A DNA stretch of 64,000 nucleotides from JACVRW01 sp963814095 (GTDB lineage Bacteria; Actinomycetota; Thermoleophilia; Solirubrobacterales; Thermoleophilaceae), in assembly GCA_963814095.1 (NCBI GenBank), contig CAWFBT010000027.1, forward strand, positions 186,001-250,000, in the 5' to 3' direction. The translations under genes were made by a program, and so were the position numbers. Of this stretch, positions 16,040-25,732 are shown piece by piece. Each line of letters opens with the position of its first letter. Position 1 is the first letter of the stretch. The notes under the pieces were generated by a model. It ran no database searches. It was not told where the DNA came from and was given only the letters and a program-made list of their open reading frames with translations.

Positions 16040-16941
16040 GCGTGCTCGTAGCCGCTCAGGCGCTCGACCGGGCCGTCCGGGCCAAGCAGCACCAGCCCCG
16101 TGCCCTCCGCGACCGCGCCGATCCAGGTGAGCCCGGCGGCGTCGTCGACGGCGGCGCGCCGCTCGGGCGGGACCGTCACGAGCAGCTCGTAGTCGTCGCC
16201 CCCTGCTGCGGCTGCCTCGGCCGTCACGCCGCGCGCGAGCGGGAGCCGCTCCAGCTCTACGCGCAGCTCGACCCCGCTGCGCTCGGCGACGTGGCGCGCG
16301 TCGGTGGCGAGGCCGTCGCTCAGGTCGATCATCGCGCTCACACCGGCCGCCGCGAGCGCCCGTCCCTCGCGCAGACGCGGCCGCGGGCGCAGGTGGCGCT
16401 CCACGAGCTCGGCCGGCTCGCGGTCACCGCGCTCGAGCAGCAGCCGCCCGGCCTCCGATCCGCCCAGGACGCCCGTCACCGCGACCAGGTCGCCCGGGCG
16501 CGCGCCGTCGCGGCCGGCGAGCTCGCTCTCCTCATCCGCCCAGCCGGTGACGGCGACCGTGACGGTCAGCGCCGGGCCGCTGACGACGTCGCCGCCCGCG
16601 ATCGTCGTCTTGCAGCCGGCCGCGAGCTCCTCCATCGCCTCGACGAGCTCCAGCGCTCCGTCGAACCCGCGCGGCAGCACGAGCGACACGTAGGCCTCAC
16701 CGCTGCGCGCGCCCATGGCCGCGAGGTCCGAGAGCGCGCCGGCGAGGGCCTTCCAGCCGACGTCGGCCGCCGAGTGCGTCGACAGCCTGAAGTGCGTGCC
16801 CTCGACGACCGTGTCGATCGAGGTGACGGCGAGCGGGGCCGCGCGCACCACCGCAGCGTCGTCGCCCATCCAGCGCAGGAGCCGCCCGCTGCGGTCCTCG
16901 AGCGCGGCCTCGATCGCGGCGATCAGCTCGAGCTCGGCCAG
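16036..16941 (-). CDS. thiL: Thiamine-monophosphate kinase (start codon uncertain)
   Basis: Phosphorylates thiamine monophosphate to the active diphosphate. The roughly 300-residue protein has the ThiL pattern: WMGDDAAVV, TSIDTVVEGTHFRL, VGWKALAGALSDLAAMGA, the metal-binding IAGGDVV, and SAMIDLSDGLATDA. No ATG, GTG or TTG in frame lies between the upstream PBP stop (16952-16954) and the conserved start region. The CTG at 16939-16941 would give MAELELIAAIEAAL, which matches family N-termini. The next ATG (16869) would remove conserved residues. The 3' end overlaps the M28-like gene's stop in CTAG. Confidence 0.85.
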   Translation of the reverse strand: MAELELIAAIEAALEDRSGRLLRWMGDDAAVVRAAPLAVTSIDTVVEGTHFRLSTHSAADVGWKALAGALSDLAAMGARSGEAYVSLVLPRGFDGALELVEAMEELAAGCKTTIAGGDVVSGPALTVTVAVTGWADEESELAGRDGARPGDLVAVTGVLGGSEAGRLLLERGDREPAELVERHLRPRPRLREGRALAAAGVSAMIDLSDGLATDARHVAERSGVELRVELERLPLARGVTAEAAAAGGDDYELLVTVPPERRAAVDDAAGLTWIGAVAEGTGLVLLGPDGPVERLSGYEHA

Positions 16942-16951
16942 CGCCGCCGGC

Positions 16952-19079
16952 CTAACCGTCGGGTCCGCCCGTGCCGCCTCCCTGGGGCGGCGCGAGCTCT
17001 TCCTGCGCGGGTGGCACCTCCACGTCGGGTGCCGGCTGGGGCTGGGACTCGTACAGGTTCGGGTCGTAGTCGGTGCCGCCATCGCCCGAGTCCGGCGACT
17101 CCGTGTAGGTACCAGTGTCGTAGTCGCTGCCGTAGGAGCCGCTGTCGTAGCTCGATCCCGTGCTCGAGTACTTGCCGAAGAACGGCGAGGACTGGAACGG
17201 CTCGCGTGGGCAGCGGGAAGTCGTCGCAGTCTTCGCCGTGCGCGGGCAGCATGAAGGCGTGCCAGACCGGCGCGGCGTAGGTGCCGCCCTGCGCACCCGG
17301 CATCGCGACGCCGGCGTCCGGATAGCCGACCCAGACCGCCGTCGACAGGTGCGGCGTGTAGCCCACGAACCACGCGTCCTTCGCCTCGTCGGTCGTCCCG
17401 GTCTTGCCTGCCGCCGGGCAGCCGTAGCCGGCCGCCGTGCCGGTGCCGGACTGGACGTTCATCTCGAGGATCTTCGTGACCTCGTAGGCCTGCCCGTCGG
17501 TCATCACGCGCTTGCCCTTGGGGTTCGCGAGCGACTCGCTCTTGCCGTCGGGGAAGACGACCTTCTCGATGCCGGTCGGCCGGTGGCGCACACCGCCGCT
17601 CGCGAGCGTCGCGTAGGCGCCGGCCATCTCGAGCGTCGTGACGCCGCGCGTGAGGCCGCCGAGGCCCTCGGCCGGGTAGCAGTCGAGCTTCGTGGTGATG
17701 CCGAGCAGCTTCGCCGCCCGGCAGACCTTGTCTGGCCCGAGGTCGAGGATCAGCTGCGCGTAGACGGTGTTGTCCGACGCAAGCGTCGCGCGCGTGAGGC
17801 TCATCGTCCCCGAGTAGCTGTCCCCGAAGGTCTTGACCTCCCAGTGCCCGTAGGTCGGGTCGTTGATGTTGAGCGGCTTGGAGGCGTAGGAGGTCGAGTC
17901 GGGATCGACGCCCTGCAGGATCGCGGCGGTGAGAACGAAGGTCTTGAAGGCCGAGCCGGGCTGGCGATGCCCCTGGGCGGCGAGGTTGAAGCGGCGCTCG
18001 TCGTAGGTGCCGCTGGACGCCATCGCGCGGATCTTGCCGTTGGCGGGATCCACAGTCACGATCGCTGAGGCGGGCCCTGCCGGGTCGCCGTAGTAGGCGT
18101 TGATCGCCTCGCGCGCCGCCTCCTGCAGCCCCGGCTCGATCGTGGTGTGGATCTTGAGCCCGCCGCGCCGGACGACGCCGACGCCGTAGCGCTCGATCAG
18201 CTCCTCCTGGACGTAGTCGAAGAAGTAGGGCTCGCGCCGCTGCGTGTAGCGCGTGCCGCGCTTCAGCTTCAGGGGTGCGTCCATCGCCTCGAGCATCTCG
18301 GCCTGGGTGATGTAGTCGTTGTCGAACATCGCCTTCAGTACCTCGTTGCGGCGGGCGAGCGCGGCGTGCGGATTGCGGAACGGGTTGTACTCGGAGGGCG
18401 CCTGGGGCAGCCCGGCGAGCAGCGCCGACTCGTCGAGGTTGAGGTCGTCGACGTTCTTGTCGAAGAAGGTGACCGCCGCTGCCTGGGCGCCGATCGCCGT
18501 ACGGCCGCCGACCGTGCCGTAGGGCACCGAGTTGAGGTACTCGTTGAGGATCCAGCGCTTCGAGCGCTTCTCCTCCAGCTCCGAGGCGAGCTTGGCCTCG
18601 CGGATCTTGCGGGCGAAGTCGCGCTTCGGATCGCGGATGTAGAGGGCGCGCACGAGCTGCTGCGTGATCGTCGAGCCGCCCTGGACGGTCTTGCCCGACT
18701 CGAGGTTCTTGATGCCGGCGCGGATGATCGCGTTGAAGTCGACGCCCTTGTGCTTGTAGAAGCGCTCGTCCTCGATGGCGACCGTCGCCCGGCGCATCTC
18801 CTGTGGCATGTCGCCGAACGGCACGACGCGCCGCAGCACGTCCGACTGGACGAAGCCGAGCCGCGAGCCGTCGGCCGCGAAGACCACCGAGACCTCGCCC
18901 TTGTCCTGCGCCTTCAGCTCGTCCAGCTCAGGCGCGCTCGACGCGATCGCGAGCACGTAGCCGGCCGCCGAGCAGACGGCGATCAGAGCGACGGTGGCGA
19001 CAACGCCGAAGCCAAGGAGGAACTTCCCCCGGGCGCCTGGGCGCTTTCGCCTCCTTGCCTTTCGTTGACGGTAGGTCAT
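16952..19079 (-). CDS. Class A penicillin-binding protein (glycosyltransferase 51 plus transpeptidase), frame break near C-terminus
   Basis: Polymerises and cross-links peptidoglycan. One N-terminal membrane segment (about 19-48) precedes a GT51 domain with EDERFYKHKGVD, GGSTITQQLVR and KRWILNEYLNSVPYG. The transpeptidase domain has PGSAFKTF (SxxK), SDN and KTGTTDEAKDAWFVGYTP. Without correction the frame reads into Arg-rich nonsense after DDFPLPTR and stops at 16923. Restoring two bases near 17202-17206 (ACGCGAG to ACGCGCGAG) gives REPFQSSPFFGKYS. A Ser/Tyr/Asp/Gly-rich tail then follows, ending GGGTGGPDG at a TAG (16952-16954). I take the repaired end as real. Confidence 0.9.
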
Positions 19080-19107
19080 GGAAAACGGACTGGGGCACGC
19101 TTCCCGT

Positions 19108-19911
19108 TCAGGAGGCAGCTGCCTCGGAGGATAGACCGTGCTCGCGGAGCTTCCTCAGCCAGCGCCGCCGCAGCTCCTCGCCGACCCGCGCGCGCTCGGT
19201 GGCGCTCGTCGTCCAGGTCGTGGCGCTGAGCCGCACGCCCTCCTTGTCGACCTCGGCGACGCCGGCGCTGACCCCGTCCTCCTCGGACGCGATCAGCTCG
19301 AGCGCGCGGTCGAGGTCGGCGCTCGGCGGCAGCCACACGGACACCTCCACCTGCACGCGCGGATCGCGGATCGTGTGGTTCTCGATCGAGCCCTGCGCGA
19401 GCTGCTCGTTGGGGACGATCAGGCGGTGGCCGTCGTCCAGCCGGATGTAGGTGTAGCTCAGGCGCACGTCCTCGACCTGGCCGGTGCGGTCCTCGAAGGT
19501 CACGAGGTCGCCGATCCGGATCGGCTGCGTGATCGCCAGCAGGACCCCGGCGATGCCGTTCGCGAGCGTGGCGCGGGCGGCGAAGCCAACGACGAGGCCG
19601 AGCACGGCGGAGGAGGCGAGCACGGCGGTGGCGACGCGCTGGACCGACTCGAACTGCCAGGCCGCGAGCGCCAGCCCGATAATCAGGATCAGGGCGAAGA
19701 TGAGGCGCCGGATCAGCTGCAGGCGCGTGGTCGCCACCGGTGAGAGCTCGCCGCCGGCGACTCGCTCCGTGACCTGGCGCCCCCGGCGCTCCAGCGCGCG
19801 GTCGACTAGACGCGCGATCACGATGGCCAGGATGACCGTGACGATCGCGGTGAGCCAGTTGCTGTTCTCCTCGACGAACGAGGCTGCCGTGTAGAAATGG
19901 ACCCCCGGCAT
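19108..19911 (-). CDS. Small-conductance mechanosensitive channel (MscS family)
   Basis: Protects against osmotic downshock. The 267-residue protein has TM segments at about 17-34 and 68-90 and a pore helix with GFAARATLANGIAGVLLAIT. The beta domain starts QPIRIGDLVTFEDRTGQVEDV and includes LIVPNEQLAQGSIENHT. The length and domain order match minimal MscS proteins. Its ATG (19909-19911) overlaps the divergent ATG of the next gene by two bases. PBP starts 28 bases downstream on the same strand, so the two are probably cotranscribed. Confidence 0.9.
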   Translation of the reverse strand: MPGVHFYTAASFVEENSNWLTAIVTVILAIVIARLVDRALERRGRQVTERVAGGELSPVATTRLQLIRRLIFALILIIGLALAAWQFESVQRVATAVLASSAVLGLVVGFAARATLANGIAGVLLAITQPIRIGDLVTFEDRTGQVEDVRLSYTYIRLDDGHRLIVPNEQLAQGSIENHTIRDPRVQVEVSVWLPPSADLDRALELIASEEDGVSAGVAEVDKEGVRLSATTWTTSATERARVGEELRRRWLRKLREHGLSSEAAAS

Positions 19912-21169
19912 GGCTTATGAAGCTACCCCCGCGGCGACCCGGGCCATCGCGGCGATCCGCGACTCTGAGGCGCTCCGCGCCGCATGGCGCGTGGCCTGGA
20001 CGACCCGCGCCGCGGTGCTCCTCGTGGCCATCTTCGCCGCGCTCTCCTTCGGTCCTGCGGGCGGCGGCCTCGCGCGCGAGAACGAAATCAAGTTCGACGA
20101 GCCCGAGCTGACCCATGCGTTCGCCGATCCGCTGCTCGCGCCGCTGGCGCGCTGGGACGCCGCCTGGTACCTGCGGATTGCCGATTCGGGCTATGGCGAC
20201 AGCGAGCCAAGGGCGGCCTTCTTCCCGCTCTACCCGCTCCTCGTGCGCTCTTTGGGAGCGCTCGGCGGCGGCTCGCCGGCGGCGCTGCTGGTCGCCTCCT
20301 ATCTGATCGCGCTCGCCGCCTTCGTCGTGGCGCTGACGCTGCTGTACAGGCTCGTCTCGCTCGAGCTCGGCCGCCGCCTGGCGCCCCCGACCCTGCTGCT
20401 GCTCGCCGTCTTCCCGGCGGCGATGTTCTTCGGCGCGCCCTACTCGGAGAGCCTCTTCCTTGCGCTGGCAGTGGGCGGCTTCTACGCCGCCCGGACCGGG
20501 CACTGGGCCTGGGCGGGCGTGTGCGCGATGGGGGCGTCCGCCACCCGCAGCGCGGGTCTGCTGCTGCTGATCCCGCTGGCGATGCTGTGGTGGAGCTCGC
20601 GCGAGCATCGCCCCCGCGACGCGGCATGGCTTCTGCTCGGTCCGCTCGGCGTCCTCGCCTATGCCGCCTGGCTCGGGCTCGTCGAAGGGGATGCGCTGCG
20701 CTTCCTCGACGTCCAGGACGCCTGGTCGCGGGAGCTCGCCGTCCCGTTCGCGGCAGCTTGGGACGGGCTCTCCGCGGCAGTCGACGGCGTGCGGCAGCTC
20801 GCGTCGGGCTCGCGCACTCCGGTCTACTTCGAGCCGGCGGCCGGCGACCCGTTCCGGATCGCCGCGATCAACATCATGCTGTTCGTGACCCTCGTGTTCG
20901 CGCTGGTCGCGTTCGCGGGCGTGTGGCGGCGGCTGCCCAAGGCGTACGGTGCGTGGGTGGGCGCCTCGCTCGTGTTGCCGCTGTCGTTCCCCGTGACGCC
21001 GCAGCCGCTGATGTCGCTGCCGCGCTTCGTGGCCGTCCTGTTCCCGATCTTCATGTGGCTCGCGATCGTCTGCGACGAGCGCCGCATCACCGACCGCGTC
21101 GTGGCCGTGTCGGCGATCGGGCTCGGCCTGTTCACCGCCCAGTTCGCGAGCTGGCACTGGGTCTCGTGA
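19910..21169 (+). CDS. PIG-V-like GT-C membrane glycosyltransferase
   Basis: A 419-residue integral membrane protein with about nine hydrophobic segments. It has the PIG-V/GT-C signature: RWDAAWYLRIADSGYGD followed by AAFFPLYPLLVRSLG, with the acidic residues on the first outer loop expected to bind the lipid-phosphate sugar donor. Later SESLFLALAVGGFYAAR also matches the family. In bacteria such proteins probably transfer mannose or another sugar to envelope glycans; the acceptor is unknown. Its start overlaps that of divergent mscS, and its stop overlaps the HAD start (GTGA). Confidence 0.78.
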   Translation: MAYEATPAATRAIAAIRDSEALRAAWRVAWTTRAAVLLVAIFAALSFGPAGGGLARENEIKFDEPELTHAFADPLLAPLARWDAAWYLRIADSGYGDSEPRAAFFPLYPLLVRSLGALGGGSPAALLVASYLIALAAFVVALTLLYRLVSLELGRRLAPPTLLLLAVFPAAMFFGAPYSESLFLALAVGGFYAARTGHWAWAGVCAMGASATRSAGLLLLIPLAMLWWSSREHRPRDAAWLLLGPLGVLAYAAWLGLVEGDALRFLDVQDAWSRELAVPFAAAWDGLSAAVDGVRQLASGSRTPVYFEPAAGDPFRIAAINIMLFVTLVFALVAFAGVWRRLPKAYGAWVGASLVLPLSFPVTPQPLMSLPRFVAVLFPIFMWLAIVCDERRITDRVVAVSAIGLGLFTAQFASWHWVS

Positions 21170-21828
21170 CGATCGTCTTCCTCGACGCGCTGGGCACGCT
21201 GGTCTGGCTCGAGCCGCCCGCGCCGCGCCTGCGGGCGCTGCTCGCGGAGCAGGGTCACGACGTGAGCGACGAGCACGCGGAGGCCGCGTTCGGGGCGGAG
21301 ATCTCGTACTACCTGGAGCACCATCTGGAGGGCTCCGACGAGGCGGGCCTGGACGACCTGCGCGACCGCTGCGCCTCGGTTCTGCTGGACGCGCTCGCGC
21401 TGCCCGAGCTCGAGCACGCGGGGGCTCGGCGCGCGATGCTCGCGGCGCTCAGCTTCCAGCCCTACCCCGAGGTGCCCGACACGCTTCGTGCTCTGCACGA
21501 GCGCGGCAACCCCCTGATCGCCGTGAGCAACTGGGATTGCTCGCTGTGCCGGTGGCTCGAGGACGCCGGGTTGCTCGACCTCCTGGACGGCGTGGTCAGC
21601 TCCGGCGCATCGGGGGTCGCCAAGCCCGATCCGGCGATATTCCTTCGTGCCCTGTGGTACGCGGGCGCCGAGCCAGGCGATGTGCTGCACGTGGGCGACT
21701 CGCTCGACAAGGACGTGGCCGGGGCGCGCGCGGCGCACATCCGGCCGGTGCTCCTCTGCCGCGACGGTGAGCCGCCGGAGGGCGTCGAGACGATCGCCAC
21801 GCTCGCCGACCTGCCCTCCCTACTCTGA
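21166..21828 (+). CDS. HAD-superfamily hydrolase
   Basis: A 220-residue HAD-IA-like protein starting at GTG 21166-21168. Motif I reads FLDALGTL: the nucleophile Asp is kept, but the second Asp of the usual phosphatase motif is Leu, as in dehalogenase-type members where that position is not Asp. Motif II is IAVSNWD, motif III has GVAKPDPAIF, and motif IV is HVGDSLDKDVAGARAAH. The substrate cannot be told. It is coupled to the glycosyltransferase upstream and to the CPBP protease downstream (start 7 bases after its stop). Confidence 0.85.
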   Translation: MTIVFLDALGTLVWLEPPAPRLRALLAEQGHDVSDEHAEAAFGAEISYYLEHHLEGSDEAGLDDLRDRCASVLLDALALPELEHAGARRAMLAALSFQPYPEVPDTLRALHERGNPLIAVSNWDCSLCRWLEDAGLLDLLDGVVSSGASGVAKPDPAIFLRALWYAGAEPGDVLHVGDSLDKDVAGARAAHIRPVLLCRDGEPPEGVETIATLADLPSLL

Positions 21829-21835
21829 GGTGCCC

Positions 21836-22678
21836 ATGCAGCAGTCGGTCGTCCAGCCACCACAGCCGCCAGAGCCGCCAGAGCTTCCCGAGGGCGTCGC
21901 GCCGCGCTGGCCTGCCTGGTACGCGGGCGCCGGCTTCCTGGTGGCGCTGATCGGGACGCTCATCGCGGTCGGCGTGATCGCCGCCGCCACGGGTTCGGGT
22001 AGCGATGACGAAGACCCGGCCTTCACGATCATCGCCACGCTGATGCAGAGCCTCATCTTCATCGGCACCGCCGTCCTGTTCGCCTCCTTCACGCGCAAGC
22101 CGAAGCCGTGGCAGTTCGGCCTGCGGCGGGCGCCCTTCTGGCCGGCCGTCGGCTGGGCCGCGCTCGGCATGGTCTCCTTCTATGTGCTCGCCGCCGTCTA
22201 CACGGCGCTCGTGTCACCCGACGCCGAGCAGACGGTTGCCCAGGACCTGGGTGCCGACGAGGGGACCTTCGGGCTGATCGCCGCGGGCTTCATGGTCATC
22301 TGCATCGCGCCCTTCGCGGAGGAGTTCTTCTTCCGTGGCTTCTTCTACCGGGCGCTGCGCAGCAAGTACTCCGTGATCGTCGCCGCGCTCATCGACGGCC
22401 TGCTGTTCGGGGTGATCCACTACGACTTCTCGGGCGCCGACGCCCTGCTGATCCTGCCGCCGCTCGCGGTGCTCGGGTTCATGTTCTGCCTCGTTTACGA
22501 GAAGGCGGGCTCGCTCTGGCCCGTGATCGGTCTGCACGCCTTCAACAACGCGATCGCCTACGGCGTCGCGGTGGAGGACGCGAGCGTCTCGCTCGTCCTC
22601 GGACCGCTCATGCTCGCGGCCTGCATGCTGCTCCCGCGGCTCTCCCCGCCGGTACCAATTCCGCGCCACGCCGCCTGA
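21836..22678 (+). CDS. CPBP-family intramembrane metalloprotease
   Basis: A 280-residue membrane protein with a proline/glutamate-rich N-terminal tail (QPPQPPEPPELPE) and about seven hydrophobic segments. The CPBP (Abi) motifs are all present: APFAEEFFFRGFFYR (EExxxR), GVIHYDF (the histidine motif), and GLHAFNNAIAYG (HxxxN). Relatives are CAAX prenyl protease-like enzymes, often linked to bacteriocin immunity or envelope processing; the substrate is unknown. A GAGG at 21827-21830, overlapping the HAD stop, precedes the ATG at good spacing. Confidence 0.9.
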   Translation: MQQSVVQPPQPPEPPELPEGVAPRWPAWYAGAGFLVALIGTLIAVGVIAAATGSGSDDEDPAFTIIATLMQSLIFIGTAVLFASFTRKPKPWQFGLRRAPFWPAVGWAALGMVSFYVLAAVYTALVSPDAEQTVAQDLGADEGTFGLIAAGFMVICIAPFAEEFFFRGFFYRALRSKYSVIVAALIDGLLFGVIHYDFSGADALLILPPLAVLGFMFCLVYEKAGSLWPVIGLHAFNNAIAYGVAVEDASVSLVLGPLMLAACMLLPRLSPPVPIPRHAA

Positions 22679-22711
22679 TACCGGGACTTCTCGTGCCATT
22701 ATGGGCGCCAC

Positions 22712-23710
22712 ATGAACCGACCGCGCGCCCTCTCGATCGTCGCTCTGGCCCTCGGACTCGCCCCGGCGGCGGCTCAGGCCCAGACCCCAGCACCTCCCAC
22801 CACACCCGCGCCCACACCGCCGGTGACTCCCGTTCCGGAGCCGGTGGCCGGCAAGGCCTCCATCTCGGTCTCGCGCGGGCTCGCGACCAAGGAAATGCGC
22901 TACGCGGCGCCCTTCCAGCAGATCGCGGTGAAGGGCCGGGTGCGGCCCTACGTGGCGGGTGAGAAGGTCACGCTGTACGTCCTGCGCAGGGGCAAGGTGA
23001 CGAAGCGGGTCGAGGCCACCGTGCGCAGGGGCGGGCGCTACTCGATCCCGGTCCAGCTCGTGAAGGAGGGCCTCTTCCGGCTCGTCGTGAAGCATGCGGG
23101 CAGCCCCGGGCAGCAGGCGTTCAAGACGAAGAGCAAGAGGGTCACCGTCGTCGACTGGCAGGCGGGCGAGGGCGAGCGCGGCACCAAGGTCCTGATGCTC
23201 CAGCGCGGCCTCTACCGGCTCGGCTTCTCGGTGCCGGTGAGCGGCTACTTCGACTGGCTCACCTCGAACGCGGTCAACGCCTTCCGCAAGACGAACGGAA
23301 TGGGCCGCGACGGGTATGCGGTGAAGTCCGTCTACGCGAAGGTCCTGCGCGGCGAGGGGGCGTACAAGCTGCGCTACCCGAAGGCGGGCAAGCACGTGGA
23401 GTTCGACTGGTCGCGCCAGGTGCTCGTGCTCGCCGACAAGGGCAGGCCCTTCCGCACCTATCACACGTCTTCGGGTACGCCGGCGACGCCGACCGTCTTC
23501 GGCACCTACCGCTTCTACCTGCAGACTCCCGGGACGAACTCGAAGGGCATGGTGCACTCGTCCTACTTCATCCGCGGGTATGCGATTCACGGCTACGCCT
23601 CGGTGCCGAACTACCCGGCGAGCCACGGGTGCCTGCGGGTGCCGGTCCCGAACGCCGCGTCGATCTTCGGTTGGATCGACATCGGCGACCCGATCTACCT
23701 CTACAAGTAG
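22712..23710 (+). CDS. L,D-transpeptidase (YkuD) with peptidoglycan-binding domain, secreted
   Basis: Forms 3-3 cross-links in peptidoglycan. The protein has a signal peptide (SIVALALGLAPAAAQAQ), a Pro/Thr-rich linker, and a beta-rich region (about 50-145). A PG-binding_1-like repeat follows (GTKVLMLQRGLYRLGF, about 158-200), then the YkuD domain with the catalytic motif ASHGCLRVPVPNA near the end and the preceding IHGYASVPN. 332 residues. It follows the CPBP gene by 33 bases and is closed by a strong hairpin. Confidence 0.93.
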   Translation: MNRPRALSIVALALGLAPAAAQAQTPAPPTTPAPTPPVTPVPEPVAGKASISVSRGLATKEMRYAAPFQQIAVKGRVRPYVAGEKVTLYVLRRGKVTKRVEATVRRGGRYSIPVQLVKEGLFRLVVKHAGSPGQQAFKTKSKRVTVVDWQAGEGERGTKVLMLQRGLYRLGFSVPVSGYFDWLTSNAVNAFRKTNGMGRDGYAVKSVYAKVLRGEGAYKLRYPKAGKHVEFDWSRQVLVLADKGRPFRTYHTSSGTPATPTVFGTYRFYLQTPGTNSKGMVHSSYFIRGYAIHGYASVPNYPASHGCLRVPVPNAASIFGWIDIGDPIYLYK

Positions 23711-23725
23711 GTCCTAGATTCGCGA

Positions 23726-23754
23726 AAGCCCCGCCCGGGTCGCGGGCGGGGCTT
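23726..23754. terminator. Strong bidirectional stem-loop terminator
   Basis: A perfect 12-base GC-rich stem (23726-23737 with 23743-23754) with a five-base loop lies 15 bases after the L,D-transpeptidase stop and before the end of the convergent M23 gene. On the minus strand it is followed by TTTCGCG. The plus-strand side lacks a T-run. Its position between convergent ends fits a shared terminator. Confidence 0.8.
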
Positions 23755-23806
23755 CCACGGTTCCCCCTCGGTTGAGTCCCTCCGCAGGAGGGACCTCCGA
23801 AGCTCT

Positions 23807-25710
23807 CTACTGGACGGGTGCCGCGGCGGCCGCGTCGACCGGGGCGGCTGCGCCGCCGGCTGCGGCGGGATCGACCGGGGCGGCCTCAGCGGGCGCCTCC
23901 GCAGGCGCGGCCGGCGCAGCCTCGACCGGGGCGGGCGCCGCCTCGACGGGGGCCGGGGCCGGGGCGGGCGCCGCCTCGACGGGAGCGGGCGCGGGGGCCG
24001 GAGCGGCCTCCACCGGAGCCGGGGCCACGGGTGCCGCCTCCACCGGAGCCGGGGCCACGGGTGCCGTCGACCGGAGCGGCCTCGACCGGAGCCGCGGGGA
24101 CCGGGGCCGGAGCGGGCGCCGGAGCCGGAGCCACTGGCACCGCCTCGACCGGCGCGGCCGGGACCGGAGCCACCTCGGCCGGGACCGGAGCGGGTGCCGC
24201 CGGGACCGGAGCCGCTGCCACGGGGGCGGCCTCGACCGGCGCGGCCGGGACCGGAGCCACCTCGGCCGGGACCGGAGCGGGCGCCGCCGGGACCGGAGCC
24301 GGGGCCACGGGGGCGGCCTCGACCGGCGCGGCAGGTGCCGGAGCCACCTCGGCGGGCACCGGAGCGGGAGCCACCGGCTCGGCGGTCGCGGTCGTGCCGG
24401 CGGCGACGCCGCCGGTGTGCGCGAACGCCTTCTGGGTCGCCTGCACGCTCGACTTCGCCTCGGCGCGATAGCGGGCCACCATCCGCGCGGCCTTGGTGTT
24501 GGGCTTGGCGGCGGCGGTCGTGACCTTGGCCGTGCCCGTCTTCGCGCTCACGGCCGTGCTCTTGCCCGGGATCGACGAGCCGCTCAGGTACTGCGACGGG
24601 TTCTGCGCCTGGCCGTTGACACGGGTCTCGAAATGCAGGTGCGGACCGGTGCAGCTGCCGGTGCAGCCGACGTAGCCGATCACCTGACCCTGCTGGACCT
24701 GCGCGCCCTGCGACACGGCGAAGCGCGACATGTGGGCGTAGCAAGTCGAGAACTGGCTCGTGTGCGTGATGCAGACGATGTTCCCGTAGCCGCTCTGCTG
24801 CCCGGCGAAGCTGACGCTGCCGCAGGCCGCCGCACGGATTGCGGTGCCGGTCGGTGCCGCGAGGTCGACCCCGTCGTGGTTGCGGCCCCAGCGCGGGCCG
24901 AACGGCGAGCTCTGGGTGCCCTTGACGGGCATGGCGATCGTGGACGAGCCGCAGCTCCCCGTGCCAGGCACGCTGCGCGGCTCGGGCGGGGCCGGGGTCG
25001 TCTCCGGCGCGGCTGGTGCCTCCGGCGTGGTACCGGCCTCGCCGCCGCCGGGCTGACCGCCGGCGGCCCCCTCGTCACCGTTCTCGGCGGCAGGGTCGGG
25101 AGCGGGAGCCGGCGCGGGCTCGCTCGGTGACGTCGTTCGGCGGGGTCGTCTGCGTCGACGAGTTGCCCTGCGACGACGCGAGCGCCTGCCCGGCCTCGAC
25201 GAGCCTGCGCTCGAGGCGCTGCTTGACGGCCGTGGGGACGTTGTCGCCGCCCACCGCCGCGGTGCTCGCCTGCTTCTCGAACAGCGAGGCCCACGTGATC
25301 GGGCCCACGACGCCGTCGACGGCGAGCCCGGCACGCGCCTGGTAGGCACGCACCGCGGAGTCGGTCTGGGGACCGAAGACGCCGTCAGCGGTCAGGCCGA
25401 GAGCGCGCTGGACGTGCGCGACCAGGTCGCCGGAGCTGCCGAGGTGCAGCGGCAGGCCTCCCTCTCGAATCTCGATGGCGCGGTTGGCCGGCGACTCGGA
25501 GGCGACGCTCGCCTGCAGGCTGCTCGACGTCTGTGCGGCTGCGAGTGGCGCTGCCGGGCCGGCCACCATCGCGGTGGCCAGGGCTGCGGATATGTGCTTC
25601 TTGCGTGAGTGCTCGCGCCGTCCCCTGAGCAGGAGTGCGCGGCGCTTGCGCGAGCGCGTGAGCGAGTGCAGCCAGAGCTCAGGCTGGGCCAGATCCCTGT
25701 GGGCGTTCAT
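23807..25710 (-). pseudogene. Secreted M23 endopeptidase with PG-binding domain and Pro/Ala/Glu/Val repeat tail (two frame breaks, probably sequence errors)
   Basis: Cell-wall hydrolase. From the ATG at 25708-25710 come a basic N-terminus, a signal peptide (ISAALATAMVAGPAAPLAAAQ), and a PG-binding_1 domain (LVAHVQRALGLTADGVFGPQ). The frame then breaks near 25121. In the next frame come a Pro/Ala linker and the M23 domain with GRNHDGVDLAAPTGT, CYAHMSRF and the metal motif GPHLHFETRVNG. A long tail of APVPAEVAPVPAAPVEA repeats breaks again near 24065 and ends PVDAAAAAPVQ at 23807. Each break is healed by one CG pair (GAGCGAG to GAGCGCGAG; GACGGC to GACGCGGC), so the intact gene probably exists. 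A c-di-AMP riboswitch precedes it. Confidence 0.8.
24142..24390 (-). repeat. 87-bp in-frame tandem repeat in the M23 tail
   Basis: Copies begin at 24142, 24229 and 24316, exactly 87 bases apart; the third diverges toward its end. Each encodes 29 residues of alternating Pro/Ala/Val/Glu (APVPAEV and AAPVEAA units). Further shorter units of the same type fill 23830-24140. The spacers are coding, so this is not a CRISPR array. The region is a likely wall-spanning spacer. Confidence 0.8.
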
Positions 25711-25732
25711 CCGACATTGTCCCCTTCCGTTC

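Noticed and set aside
21166..21828. HAD protein as the missing OtsB
   Set aside because: Motif I is DALGT without the second Asp and the cap layout is HAD-IA dehalogenase-like; it is also 11 kb from otsA.
23830..24402. Regular repeats that could look like a CRISPR array
   Set aside because: Units are in frame, near-contiguous and encode a Pro/Ala/Val/Glu tail; there are no unique spacers and no cas genes.
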